DNA from: Mycobacterium pinniadriaticum
GTDB lineage: Bacteria; Actinomycetota; Actinomycetes; Mycobacteriales; Mycobacteriaceae
Assembly: GCF_026242045.1 (NCBI RefSeq)
Contig: NZ_JAPJDO010000009.1
Coordinates: forward strand, 1 to 64,000
Length of the DNA stretch: 64,000 nt
Reading direction: 5' to 3'
In this document: positions 34,608-42,722 of the stretch, piece after piece
Position numbering within the stretch: the first letter of the stretch is position 1
Layout: every line of letters begins with the position of its first letter
Translations under genes and position numbers: made by a program
The notes under the pieces: generated by a model
Told to the model about the DNA's origin: nothing
Databases searched by the model: none
The model's input: only the letters and a program-made list of their open reading frames with translations

Positions 34608-36481
34608 CAACCCCGCAGGATCGGCCGCAACGTGTCCAGCACCGCCGGATCCTCGATCGTCGACGGCATCGGCTCGTCCTTACCGTGGGCGATGCCGCGC
34701 ATCGTCTTACGCAGGATCTTCCCCGAGCGGGTCTTCGGCAGCGCGGGCACCACATCGACCAGCCGGAAGCACGCCACCGCACCGATCTCGTCGCGCACCG
34801 ACGCCACCAAAGCCTCGGCCAGGCCGTCGCCCGACGCTCCGGCCTTGAGCACCACGAATCCGCGTGGCACCTGGCCCTTGATCTCGTCGGCCACGCCGAT
34901 CACCGCGCACTCGGCCACTGCGGGGTGCGCCGCCAGCACAGCCTCGATCGACCCCGTCGACAATCGGTGTCCCGCAACGTTGATCACGTCGTCGATCCGG
35001 CCCATGACGAACAGGTAGCCGTCCTCGTCGAGGTAGCCGCCGTCGCCGGTCAGGTAGTAGCCGGGGTGCTCGCACAGATAGGACGCCTCGTAGCGGGCGT
35101 CGTCGCCCCACAGCGTCGGCAGGGTGCCGGGCGGCAGCGGCAGGCTGATGCAGATGGCGCCCTCCTCGCCGGGCGCGCACGGCGAGCCGTCCACCTGCAA
35201 AATCTGCACGTCATAGCCGGGCATCGGCACGGTCGGGGACCCGGCCTTCAGCGGAAGATGTTGCACCCCCATCGGATTGGCCGCGATCGCCCATCCGGTC
35301 TCGGTCTGCCACCAGTGGTCGACCACCGGGATACCGAGTTTTGCCGACGCCCACGCGTAGGTGTCCGGATCGAGGCGCTCGCCGGCCTGAAACAGGTACT
35401 TCAGGCCGGACAGGTCGTAGCGGCCGATGTGCGAGCCCTCCGGGTCCTCCTTGCGGATCGCCCGGATCGCCGTCGGCGCCGTGAACAACGCCTTCACCCC
35501 GTATTCGGCGCAAACCCGCCAGAACGCACCGGGATCCGGTGTGCCGATCGGCTTTCCCTCGTAGAGCACCGTCGTGGCGCCGGCGAGCAGCGGCCCGTAG
35601 ACGATGTAGGAGTGCCCCACCACCCAGCCGACGTCGGAGGCCGCCCAGAACACGTCACCCGGGTCGATGTCGTAGATGTGCCGCATGCTCCACAGCAGCG
35701 CCACCGCGTGGCCGCCGTTGTCGCGGACGATGCCCTTGGGTTTGCCCGTCGTCCCCGACGTGTAGAGCACATAGAGCGGGTCGGTGGCGGCCACCGGCAC
35801 CGGGTCGGCCGGCCTCGCCGTGGCCATCACGTCGGCCCAGTCCACGTCGCGCCCCTCGACCAGATCGCAGCGGAGCCGGTCGCGCTGGACGATGACGCAG
35901 GCTTGCGGTTTGTGCGACGCCAGTTCCAGGGCGTGGTCGAGCATCGGTTTGTACTCCACCACCCGGGTGGGTTCGATGCCGCAGGACGCCGAGACGATCA
36001 CCGACGGCTGCGCGTCGTCGATGCGGGTGGCCAGCTCGTGGGCGGCGAACCCGCCGAAGACCACCGAGTGCACCGCGCCCAGGCGTGCGCAGGCCAGCAT
36101 GGCGATCACCGCTTCGGGGATCATCGGCATGTACAGCACCACCCGGTCGCCCTTGCCGACGCCCAAGCCGCGTAGCGCTCCGGCGAAACGTGCTGTCTCG
36201 TCGAGCAGTTCGCGATAGGTGTAGGTGCGCTTGGTGCCGGTGACCGGAGAGTCGTAGATCAACGCCGTCTGATCAGCGCGACCGTCGACGACGACGTGGC
36301 GGTCCAGGGCGTTGACGCAGGTGTTCAACTCGGCATCGGGGAACCACCGGTAGAACGGCGCGTTGCTGTCGTCGAGAATCCGCTGCGGCGCCTTGAACCA
36401 CGATACGGCGCGGGCGGCCTGCGCCCAGAACTGGTTGGGGTCAGCGACGCTGGCGTCGAACAGTTCGCGATATCCGCCCAT
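34607..36481 (-). CDS. acetyl/propionyl-CoA synthetase (Acs/PrpE type)
   Basis: This 624-residue AMP-forming synthetase makes short-chain acyl-CoA. Landmarks are FWAQAARAVSWF in the N-terminal ACAS domain, MPMIPEAVIAMLACARLGAVHSVVFGGF, the P-loop YTSGTTGKPKGIVRD, WWQTETGW and PKTRSGKILRKTMR, whose last Lys is the acetylation-regulated catalytic residue in the family. The length and the KPKGIVRDNGGHAVAL context are closer to propionyl-CoA synthetase (PrpE) than to canonical Acs, but I would not fix the substrate. It heads a tightly overlapping operon with VOC and rnhA and is divergent from a crotonase gene. Confidence 0.9.
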   Translation of the reverse strand: MGGYRELFDASVADPNQFWAQAARAVSWFKAPQRILDDSNAPFYRWFPDAELNTCVNALDRHVVVDGRADQTALIYDSPVTGTKRTYTYRELLDETARFAGALRGLGVGKGDRVVLYMPMIPEAVIAMLACARLGAVHSVVFGGFAAHELATRIDDAQPSVIVSASCGIEPTRVVEYKPMLDHALELASHKPQACVIVQRDRLRCDLVEGRDVDWADVMATARPADPVPVAATDPLYVLYTSGTTGKPKGIVRDNGGHAVALLWSMRHIYDIDPGDVFWAASDVGWVVGHSYIVYGPLLAGATTVLYEGKPIGTPDPGAFWRVCAEYGVKALFTAPTAIRAIRKEDPEGSHIGRYDLSGLKYLFQAGERLDPDTYAWASAKLGIPVVDHWWQTETGWAIAANPMGVQHLPLKAGSPTVPMPGYDVQILQVDGSPCAPGEEGAICISLPLPPGTLPTLWGDDARYEASYLCEHPGYYLTGDGGYLDEDGYLFVMGRIDDVINVAGHRLSTGSIEAVLAAHPAVAECAVIGVADEIKGQVPRGFVVLKAGASGDGLAEALVASVRDEIGAVACFRLVDVVPALPKTRSGKILRKTMRGIAHGKDEPMPSTIEDPAVLDTLRPILRG

Positions 36482-36753
36482 CGGCGCTTCCTCCCGTCAT
36501 TGGGTGGTAGCACGGTAGCGCGGGGAGGCGGCGCAGATGGCGGCTACCCGAAGGTTTGTCGGTGAACGCACCGGCATCTGCGCCGAACGGCTGGTCCCGA
36601 TCAGGCCGGCGCGGTGAGATTGTTCACCGATTTCTGCACTTCGGATTGGAGCTGGCGGGCGACCAACCGGCCTATCGGGCCGTTCAGCAGCCCGCCGGAC
36701 AGTTCCGCGAGCAGGCGAAAGCACGGCGACGGGCCACCGCTAACGTGCAGCAC

Positions 36754-37554
36754 ATGGCTGCTGTGGAATTCGAAGACCTCGAAGACGGGATCGCCGGTGT
36801 CACCCTCAACCGGCCGGAGGTGCTCAACGCGATCGACGGTGCCCTGATCGACGGGCTGGACGCCGTCCTCGACGAGCTGAGCTCGTGGAAGTACCGGGTC
36901 GCCGTCCTCACCGGTGCCGGCCGGGGCTTTTGCGCCGGAGCCGATCTCAGTGGCACCGGAAAGCCGTGGACCGCACCGGCGAGCGCGCAGTTCAAGACCA
37001 CCTACGACGCCCAGGTTCGGTTGGCCGACCAATTGACCCGGCTCTACGAGCTGCCGGTCCCGGTGGTCGCCGCGGTCAACGGCGTGGCCGTGGGCGGCGG
37101 TCTCGCCTACGCGCTGCATTGCGACATCCGGATCGCCGCGCAGGCCGCGCGTTTCGGATCGGTGTTCATCAAGGCGGGCTTCTCGTCACTGGATATGGGA
37201 ACGAGTTATCTGCTGCCCAAGATCGTCGGTGCGGGCGCCGCGCGGGAGATGATGCTGACCGGGCGGATCATCGACGCCGCGGAGGCCTACCGGATCGGGC
37301 TGGTGCACGAGGTGGTGCCCGAGGACCAACTCGCCGACGCGGCATTGGCGATGGCGCGCAGCATCGCCGCCAACAATGCCTTCGGGGTCTGGCAGACCAA
37401 GACCGGGCTGAACGCGGCCCTGGACGCGCCGAGCCTGCGGCACGCCAAGGAGATCGAGAACCGGACGCAGATCCTGACCGGCTTCACCAACAACCCGCGC
37501 GAGGCGGCCATGGCGCACTGGGAGAAGCGCTCCCCGAAGTGGGATCCGCTGTGA
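36754..37554 (+). CDS. enoyl-CoA hydratase/isomerase family protein
   Basis: This is a 266-residue crotonase: VTLNRPEVLNAIDGALIDGL, GAGRGFCAGADLSG (CoA/oxyanion loop), VNGVAVGGGLAYALHCDIRIA, and a C-terminal HWEKRSPKWDPL. The start is ATG 36754, where the family N-terminus begins. The frame extends upstream to 36556, but that part has no crotonase similarity and lies in the divergent promoter region. It converges on the LLM gene with only three bases between stops. The substrate is unknown. Confidence 0.88.
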   Translation: MAAVEFEDLEDGIAGVTLNRPEVLNAIDGALIDGLDAVLDELSSWKYRVAVLTGAGRGFCAGADLSGTGKPWTAPASAQFKTTYDAQVRLADQLTRLYELPVPVVAAVNGVAVGGGLAYALHCDIRIAAQAARFGSVFIKAGFSSLDMGTSYLLPKIVGAGAAREMMLTGRIIDAAEAYRIGLVHEVVPEDQLADAALAMARSIAANNAFGVWQTKTGLNAALDAPSLRHAKEIENRTQILTGFTNNPREAAMAHWEKRSPKWDPL

Positions 37555-37557
37555 CGG

Positions 37558-38424
37558 TTACACCTTGGCCATGACGTTCTCGGCGAACCACTCCAGGTTG
37601 CGGATCTTGGCGTCCAGCGGCTCGGTGTCCGCCCCCTTGATGTAGGGGATCCGGAAGCCGACGATCACATCGGTGACGCCCTTGTCCTCCAGGCGCTTCA
37701 CCCCGTCGACGGTGAACGCGTCGACTGAGATCACGTGGATTTGAAAATCGTCACCGGTGCTGCCTTCCTCCTGCCGGTAACGGTTGAGCTTGGCCAGCAG
37801 TTCGTCGAGGTCCTCGGTGCCGCCGCCGTGCATCCAGCCGTCGTTGCGGGCGGCCCGACGCAACGCGGCATCGGCATGACCACCGATCAGGATCGGTACC
37901 GGCTTCGACGGCGCCGGTGTCATCTTCGTCTTGGGGATGTCGTAGAACTCGCCGTGGTATTCGAAGTAGTCGCCGGAGGTGAGCCCCCGGATGATGTCGA
38001 TGCACTCGTCCATGCGCTTGCCGCGCTTGGCGAACGGCACGTTCATCAGCTCGTAGTCCTCGGGCCACGGGCTGGTTCCCACACCCAGGCCCAGCCGGTT
38101 GCCGAACAGGGCGGCCAGCGAGCCGGCCTGTTTGGCCACCAGGGCGGGCGGGCGGATCGGCAGCTTGAGCACGAAGTGATTGAAGTGCAGGGTCGTGGTC
38201 ACCGCACACAGCGCCGCGGTCAGCACGAACGACTCGATGAATGCCTTGTCGTCCAGGAATTCCCGGTTGCCGTCCGGGGTGTACGGATAGGTGGAGTCCG
38301 ACTCGAATGGATAGGCCACGCTGTCGGGGATCGTCATCGCGTGGTAGCCGGCCGCCTCCGCGGCCTGGGCCAAGGGGATATAGAACGTGGGGTCGGTCAT
38401 GGCCTCGGCATAGGTGAATCGCAT
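37558..38424 (-). CDS. F420-type luciferase-like oxidoreductase (Rv0940c homologue)
   Basis: The product is a 288-residue LLM-family TIM barrel. The N-terminus is MRFTYAEAMTDPTFYIPLAQ, followed by GNRLGLGVGTSPWPEDYELM, PVPILIGGHADAALRRAARNDGW and VIVGFRIPY. A TACTAT -10 element ends seven bases before the ATG, so the mRNA is probably leaderless. A KstR-type box overlaps that promoter. Both the position and sequence type match Rv0940c. Regulation with lipid or sterol catabolism is likely; the substrate is not known. Confidence 0.88.
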   Translation of the reverse strand: MRFTYAEAMTDPTFYIPLAQAAEAAGYHAMTIPDSVAYPFESDSTYPYTPDGNREFLDDKAFIESFVLTAALCAVTTTLHFNHFVLKLPIRPPALVAKQAGSLAALFGNRLGLGVGTSPWPEDYELMNVPFAKRGKRMDECIDIIRGLTSGDYFEYHGEFYDIPKTKMTPAPSKPVPILIGGHADAALRRAARNDGWMHGGGTEDLDELLAKLNRYRQEEGSTGDDFQIHVISVDAFTVDGVKRLEDKGVTDVIVGFRIPYIKGADTEPLDAKIRNLEWFAENVMAKV

Positions 38425-38434
38425 GCCCGCGATA

Positions 38435-38450
38435 GTAGAACGTGTTCTAC
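38435..38450 (-). promoter_or_regulatory. KstR-type operator at the LLM promoter
   Basis: GTAGAAC-GT-GTTCTAC is a 7+2+7 perfect inverted repeat. Its inner 14 bases (38436-38449) match the KstR consensus TnnAACnnGTTnnA at every fixed position. It overlaps the likely -10 (TACTAT) of the leaderless LLM gene. It also lies 85 bases before the divergent blaI-like gene. Confidence 0.65.
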
Positions 38451-38534
38451 CCGCAGGGCTATGGTCGCAGGTCGAAGTGCCACCCGAGCGCCCGGTCGCC
38501 GGGGTGCCTATCCTTTCGGCGGAAAGGAACGCCC

Positions 38535-38912
38535 GTGCGCAGACAACCCGGCAGTCTCGAAGACGCCATCATCGCGGTCCTGGGCCGCCACCCGGCGATG
38601 AGCGTCGCCGCGGTGCGGGCGGAACTGGGCGGTGACCTCGCGCATACGACGGTGATGACGGCGTTGGTCCGGCTGACCGACAAGCAGTTGGTCACCCGGA
38701 CCAAGACCGGCCGGGCGTACCGGTATTCGCTCGCGGTGCCCGCCGGTGAGCTGCCCGCCTTGCGAACCGCCATCAAGATGCGCGACGAACTGCACCGCAG
38801 ACTGGCACCCGACCGTGCCGACGTGCTGGCCAATTTCGTCGCCGCACTGGACCCGGCCGATGAAGCGGCCCTGCGCAGACTGCTCTCCGACGACGACGCG
38901 AGTGCCTCCTGA
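38535..38912 (+). CDS. blaI: BlaI/MecI-family transcriptional repressor
   Basis: This 125-residue winged-helix repressor has N-terminal LEDAIIAVLGRHPAMSVAAVRAELG, recognition helix HTTVMTALVRLTDKQLV, and a C-terminal dimerisation region. GTG 38535 is preceded by GGAAAGGA. The M56 peptidase gene follows with a one-base TGATG overlap, the standard BlaI/BlaR-type pairing. A BlaI-type operator is found not here but 1.8 kb downstream, in front of the ATPase gene, suggesting that is the target. Confidence 0.88.
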   Translation: MRRQPGSLEDAIIAVLGRHPAMSVAAVRAELGGDLAHTTVMTALVRLTDKQLVTRTKTGRAYRYSLAVPAGELPALRTAIKMRDELHRRLAPDRADVLANFVAALDPADEAALRRLLSDDDASAS

Positions 38913-39790
38913 TGCTCTGGCTGATGCTGGCAGCGCCGTGGCTCGTCGGTGCGGTGCTGACGTTGTGGCTGCGGCGCTGGGCGGTCCTGTTCACTCCGGG
39001 CTGGTTGGCGAAAGCCCTTGCCGTCACGGCGGTGGCGCTGGCGATCACCACCTGGACGTCAGCGCTGGCGTTGGCGACCACCGCGATCGGCATCGGTTCC
39101 GTGCCGATCCGGGTTGCCGCCGTGCTGCTGGGTGCTGCGCTGGTGTGGACATCGCTGAGCGCCGTGCACCACAGCGTGCGGGTCGGGGCGAATCTGCGTG
39201 CCGGGAGACTGTTTCGGGATTGTCCGGGCCGCGTCGGTGACGTCCTTCTGGTCGACTCGACCATGCCGGACGCGTTCGCGGTCCCGGGTCGGCGTGCGGT
39301 GGTCGTCATCACCAGTGCGCTGGCTTCCGAGCTCGACGACAAGGAGTTGAGCGCCGTCATCGAGCACGAACGGGCCCACCTCTCCGGTCGGCATTGGCTG
39401 CTCATCCAGGCGGTGCACACCGCGGCCCGCCTCAACCCGCTCGTGCACTCCTGGTGCGCGGCGGTTCGATTCGCCGCGGAGCGGGCCGCCGACGAGCGGG
39501 CCGCCGCGGGTGATCGCGGTGCCGCGCTGCGAGCGGTCGCGAGGGCGGCGCTGTTGTGCTCGGCGACGGCGTCTCCGGCGTGGGTCGGGATCGGCGGGGA
39601 GTCGGGCGAGGTGATGCGACGCGTTCACGCGCTGCGGCGGCCGGGTCCTCGACCGCAGCGCCGGTGGCTGTTGGCGGCGGTGTGCGCGGTGGTGCTGGCG
39701 CTGGCGGCCAATTTCGTCGTGATCGCCGATATCGCGCAGGACCGGATCGCGCCCGAGCGGGGCGAGCCCGCGGACCAGGTGCTCGGTTAG
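38912..39790 (+). CDS. M56-family membrane metallopeptidase (BlaR1-type, no sensor domain)
   Basis: This 292-residue protein has about three N-terminal transmembrane helices, the zinc motif HERAH (152-156), the second-helix ERAADERA region and a C-terminal membrane segment. BlaR1/MecR1 cleave BlaI after a signal. This protein lacks the penicillin-binding sensor domain, so the stimulus differs. It is translationally coupled to the BlaI-like repressor. Its stop overlaps that of the convergent DUF2231 gene by four bases. Confidence 0.85.
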   Translation: MLWLMLAAPWLVGAVLTLWLRRWAVLFTPGWLAKALAVTAVALAITTWTSALALATTAIGIGSVPIRVAAVLLGAALVWTSLSAVHHSVRVGANLRAGRLFRDCPGRVGDVLLVDSTMPDAFAVPGRRAVVVITSALASELDDKELSAVIEHERAHLSGRHWLLIQAVHTAARLNPLVHSWCAAVRFAAERAADERAAAGDRGAALRAVARAALLCSATASPAWVGIGGESGEVMRRVHALRRPGPRPQRRWLLAAVCAVVLALAANFVVIADIAQDRIAPERGEPADQVLG

Positions 39791-40269
39791 CTCTTCGGGG
39801 CCGGCGATACCAGGGCGACCTGGCCCCAGGTGGCCTTCGCGCCCGAGTCGCCGATGCGATACACCTGGACGATGGTCGCGATGGCGGTCACCACGACGAA
39901 AACCGCGATGGCGACCGACAGGGCCGAGGACAGCGCCCGCCCGCGCCCCGCCCGAAGGTGCACCACCACCAGCAGGACCGCCGCGATGACCAACGCGGCC
40001 GAGAAGTAGAGCATCGTCTCGCCGAGTTCGGCATGGGTGCGCACCGCCGGCGTACGTCCCACCCGGTGCTCGAGCCACTCACCGGCCTCGGTGGTCAACG
40101 GCGTCAGCACCGCCGTCACCAACGACAGTGCCGCCACCAGCCACACCAGGCGCTGGCGGGCGGCGGGCCACACCGCGCACAGGATCGCCAGCACCGCCGT
40201 GAGCGGTGCGAGTACCACGATGAAGTGCACGAGCAGCGCATGGACGGGTAGACCGTTGAACGTCGACAC
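39787..40269 (-). CDS. DUF2231 membrane protein
   Basis: This 160-residue integral membrane protein starts with FNGLPVHALLVHFIVVLAPL and has four hydrophobic segments. The conserved His residues near the start (PVHALLVH) are typical of DUF2231, whose members are often linked to heme or metal stress. GTG 40269 has AGGAG nine bases upstream. It is divergent from the ATPase gene, and the shared region holds a BlaI-type operator, so both genes are probably in the same regulon. Confidence 0.8.
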   Translation of the reverse strand: MSTFNGLPVHALLVHFIVVLAPLTAVLAILCAVWPAARQRLVWLVAALSLVTAVLTPLTTEAGEWLEHRVGRTPAVRTHAELGETMLYFSAALVIAAVLLVVVHLRAGRGRALSSALSVAIAVFVVVTAIATIVQVYRIGDSGAKATWGQVALVSPAPKS

Positions 40270-40314
40270 CTGAGATTTCTCCTGCCGATGGGTGGGCTGC
40301 GGCTCAGCCGCGAA

Positions 40315-40333
40315 TACTACATACCCTGTAGTA
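40315..40333. promoter_or_regulatory. BlaI/CopY-type operator between DUF2231 and ATPase genes
   Basis: TACTACA-TACCC-TGTAGTA is a perfect 7+5+7 inverted repeat with the TACTAC/GTAGTA half-sites of BlaI-family operators. It lies 45 bases from the DUF2231 start and 40 bases from the ATPase start. The BlaI-like gene upstream supplies an obvious ligand. Confidence 0.75.
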
Positions 40334-40373
40334 GTTGCCGCAGCCCGGGAAAAGCCGTCACACACCGGAGATC

Positions 40374-42722
40374 ATGGCTGATATGGACGACCCAGTGCCG
40401 AAGAATGCCGGTCTCGCCGGGGGATTCATGCGTTGGGCACTTCTCGCCGTTACGCTCACCGCGCTGCTCGCCGGCGGGGTGGCATGGGTACTCGGCGCCC
40501 ATCTGGTGGCCGATGCCTGCTGGATCGTCGGCACCGGCGCCGCCATCCTTCCCGCCTTGTGGTGGGTCATCGCTTCCGTCCGGGCCGGCCGGGTCGGCGT
40601 GGACGTCCTTGCCGTCTTGTCGCTCGCCGGTGCGCTGGCGGTGCGCGAATACCTGGCGGGCGCGCTGATCGGCGTCATGCTCGCCACCGGCCAGGCGCTC
40701 GACGCGGCGGCCGAGCGACGGGCCACCATGGACCTGCGGGCGCTTCTCGACCGGGTGCCACGCACCGCGCGCAGACGCACACCCGACGGCGTCGAGGTGG
40801 TCGGCCTGGACGACATCGAGGTCGACGACGTCGTGGTCGTGGGCCCCGGCGAGGTGCTACCCGTCGACGGAATCGTGCTCTCGGAGCACGCCGTGCTCGA
40901 CGACTCCGCGCTGACCGGCGAATCGGTGCCCGTCCGGTGCGGCCGCGGTGAGGCGCTACGAAGTGGCAGCGTCAACGCGGGCAGCGCACTGGAACTTCGG
41001 GCGTCGGCCACCGCGGCCGACAGTACTTACGCCGGGATCGTGCGGCTGGCCCGTCAGGCCGCGGCGGAGTCGGCGCCGGTGGTGCGCATCGCCGACCGTG
41101 TCGCGGCCTGGTTCCTGCCGTTGGCGCTGGCGGTGGCCGGCCTGGCCTGGATCGTCAGCGGGACCCCCGAGCGGGCGGTCGCGGTCCTGGTGGTGGCGAC
41201 CCCGTGCCCACTGCTGTTGGCCGCGCCCGTCGCCATCGTGTCCGGGCTGTCCCGGACATCGCGGATCGGCGTACTGGTCCGGGGCGGTGGTGCCCTCGAA
41301 ACACTCGGCCGGGCAGTTACTTTGGTTCTCGATAAGACCGGAACATTGACGTCGGGCCGCCCGCGCGGGACCGACGTCGTGGTCGGTCCGGGCTGGACGA
41401 TCGGCGAGGTACTCGCCCTGGCGGCGTCCGCCGATCAACTGTCCCCGCATGTGCTGGCCGCCGCGATCGTCGAGGAGGCGCGGCTGCACGGGGCGCCATT
41501 GCGAATGCCCAGTGCTGTCACCGAGGAAGCCGGCATCGGTGTGTCGGCGACGGTGGACGGAAAGCGGGTCTCCGTCGGCAATCTCAGCCTTGGCGCAGCG
41601 GTGCCGGAATGGGCGGCGGCGGTGCTGTCGCGGGCATCATTCGACGGAGCTGTGGTGGCGTGGGTGCGCGTCGACGACGAACTGGCCGGTGCCGTGCTGC
41701 TGACCGACCCGCTGCGGCCCGACGCGCCGCGCACCCTGCGGCGGTTGCGGATGGCCGGCATGGCCCGGCTGGTGATGCTCACCGGCGACCGGCCCGCGCC
41801 CGCGCAACAGATCGGTACCGTCCTGGGTCTCGACGAGGTGGCCGCGCAGCAGACCCCGGCCGACAAGGTCGCCCGGGTGCGCGCCGAGAGTGAACGGGCC
41901 GTCACGGCCATGGTCGGTGACGGGGTCAACGACGCGCCCGCCCTGGCAGCCGCCGACGTCGGGATCGCCATGGGGGCCCGCGGTGCGACGGCGAGCTCGG
42001 AGGCCGCCGACATCGTGATCACCTCCGATCGGCTCGACCGGCTCGCCGACGCGAAACTGATCGCCCGCCGGTCGCGGCGCATCGCGGTGCAGAGCGCGGC
42101 GGTGGGGATGTGCCTGTCGTTGGTAGCCATGGGATTCGCGGCGGTCGGTTGGCTGCCGCCGGCGTGGGGAGCGTTGCTGCAGGAAGGAATCGACCTCGCG
42201 GTGATTCTCAACGCGCTTCGGGCGCTCCGCGACGATCACAACGGGTTGCCCCCACTGAGCCACGACGCCGAGGCCCTGGTACGGCGGTTCGCCGCCGAGC
42301 ATGACCAGATGCGCGACGATCTGTCCCTGCTGCGCGACACCGCCCACTACCTCGCAACCGGGCAGTCGGCACAGGCACTGGTATCGCTCCGCGCCGCCGA
42401 CTCCTTCCTGCAGGACACGCTGCTTCCGCACGAGGACGCCGAGGACAGCGCGCTGTACCCGCAGCTGGCCCGACCGCTGGGCAGCACCGAGGCCACCGCG
42501 ACGATGAGCCGCATGCACGCCGAGATTCACCGTCTCGCGCAACGCCTGCACGCCCACCGTGAGCTCGCCGACGAGGCCGCCGCGGTGCGGGGAGACCAGA
42601 GTGAGGACCTGATGGCCTGTCTGTACGGTCTGTATGCGTTGCTCCGGCTGCACTTCGTTCAGGAGGAAGAGAACTTCTTCGTGCTCGCACCGGCCTTCTT
42701 GAACGTGGCAGACGAGTCGTGA
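40374..42722 (+). CDS. P1B-5-type metal-transporting ATPase with C-terminal hemerythrin domain
   Basis: This 782-residue protein has no N-terminal heavy-metal domain. The A-domain has LTGESVP, and the transmembrane metal-site motif is ATPCPLLLAAP (Cys278). The P-domain has DKTGT (Asp320), then MLTGDRPAP and MVGDGVNDAPAL. After the last helix, residues about 635-775 form a hemerythrin HHE domain (AEHDQMRDD, LPHEDAEDSALYP, MHAEIHRL, LHFVQEEENFF), which binds a diiron centre and O2. TPC plus hemerythrin is the signature of P1B-5 ATPases such as Nia of Sinorhizobium, reported to move Fe and Ni. ATG 40374 has GGAG upstream. The stop overlaps the MFS start as GTGA. Confidence 0.9.
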   Translation: MADMDDPVPKNAGLAGGFMRWALLAVTLTALLAGGVAWVLGAHLVADACWIVGTGAAILPALWWVIASVRAGRVGVDVLAVLSLAGALAVREYLAGALIGVMLATGQALDAAAERRATMDLRALLDRVPRTARRRTPDGVEVVGLDDIEVDDVVVVGPGEVLPVDGIVLSEHAVLDDSALTGESVPVRCGRGEALRSGSVNAGSALELRASATAADSTYAGIVRLARQAAAESAPVVRIADRVAAWFLPLALAVAGLAWIVSGTPERAVAVLVVATPCPLLLAAPVAIVSGLSRTSRIGVLVRGGGALETLGRAVTLVLDKTGTLTSGRPRGTDVVVGPGWTIGEVLALAASADQLSPHVLAAAIVEEARLHGAPLRMPSAVTEEAGIGVSATVDGKRVSVGNLSLGAAVPEWAAAVLSRASFDGAVVAWVRVDDELAGAVLLTDPLRPDAPRTLRRLRMAGMARLVMLTGDRPAPAQQIGTVLGLDEVAAQQTPADKVARVRAESERAVTAMVGDGVNDAPALAAADVGIAMGARGATASSEAADIVITSDRLDRLADAKLIARRSRRIAVQSAAVGMCLSLVAMGFAAVGWLPPAWGALLQEGIDLAVILNALRALRDDHNGLPPLSHDAEALVRRFAAEHDQMRDDLSLLRDTAHYLATGQSAQALVSLRAADSFLQDTLLPHEDAEDSALYPQLARPLGSTEATATMSRMHAEIHRLAQRLHAHRELADEAAAVRGDQSEDLMACLYGLYALLRLHFVQEEENFFVLAPAFLNVADES

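Noticed and set aside
36556..36753. N-terminal extension of the crotonase gene
   Set aside because: No crotonase similarity; it lies in the divergent promoter region, and the family N-terminus begins at the ATG at 36754.
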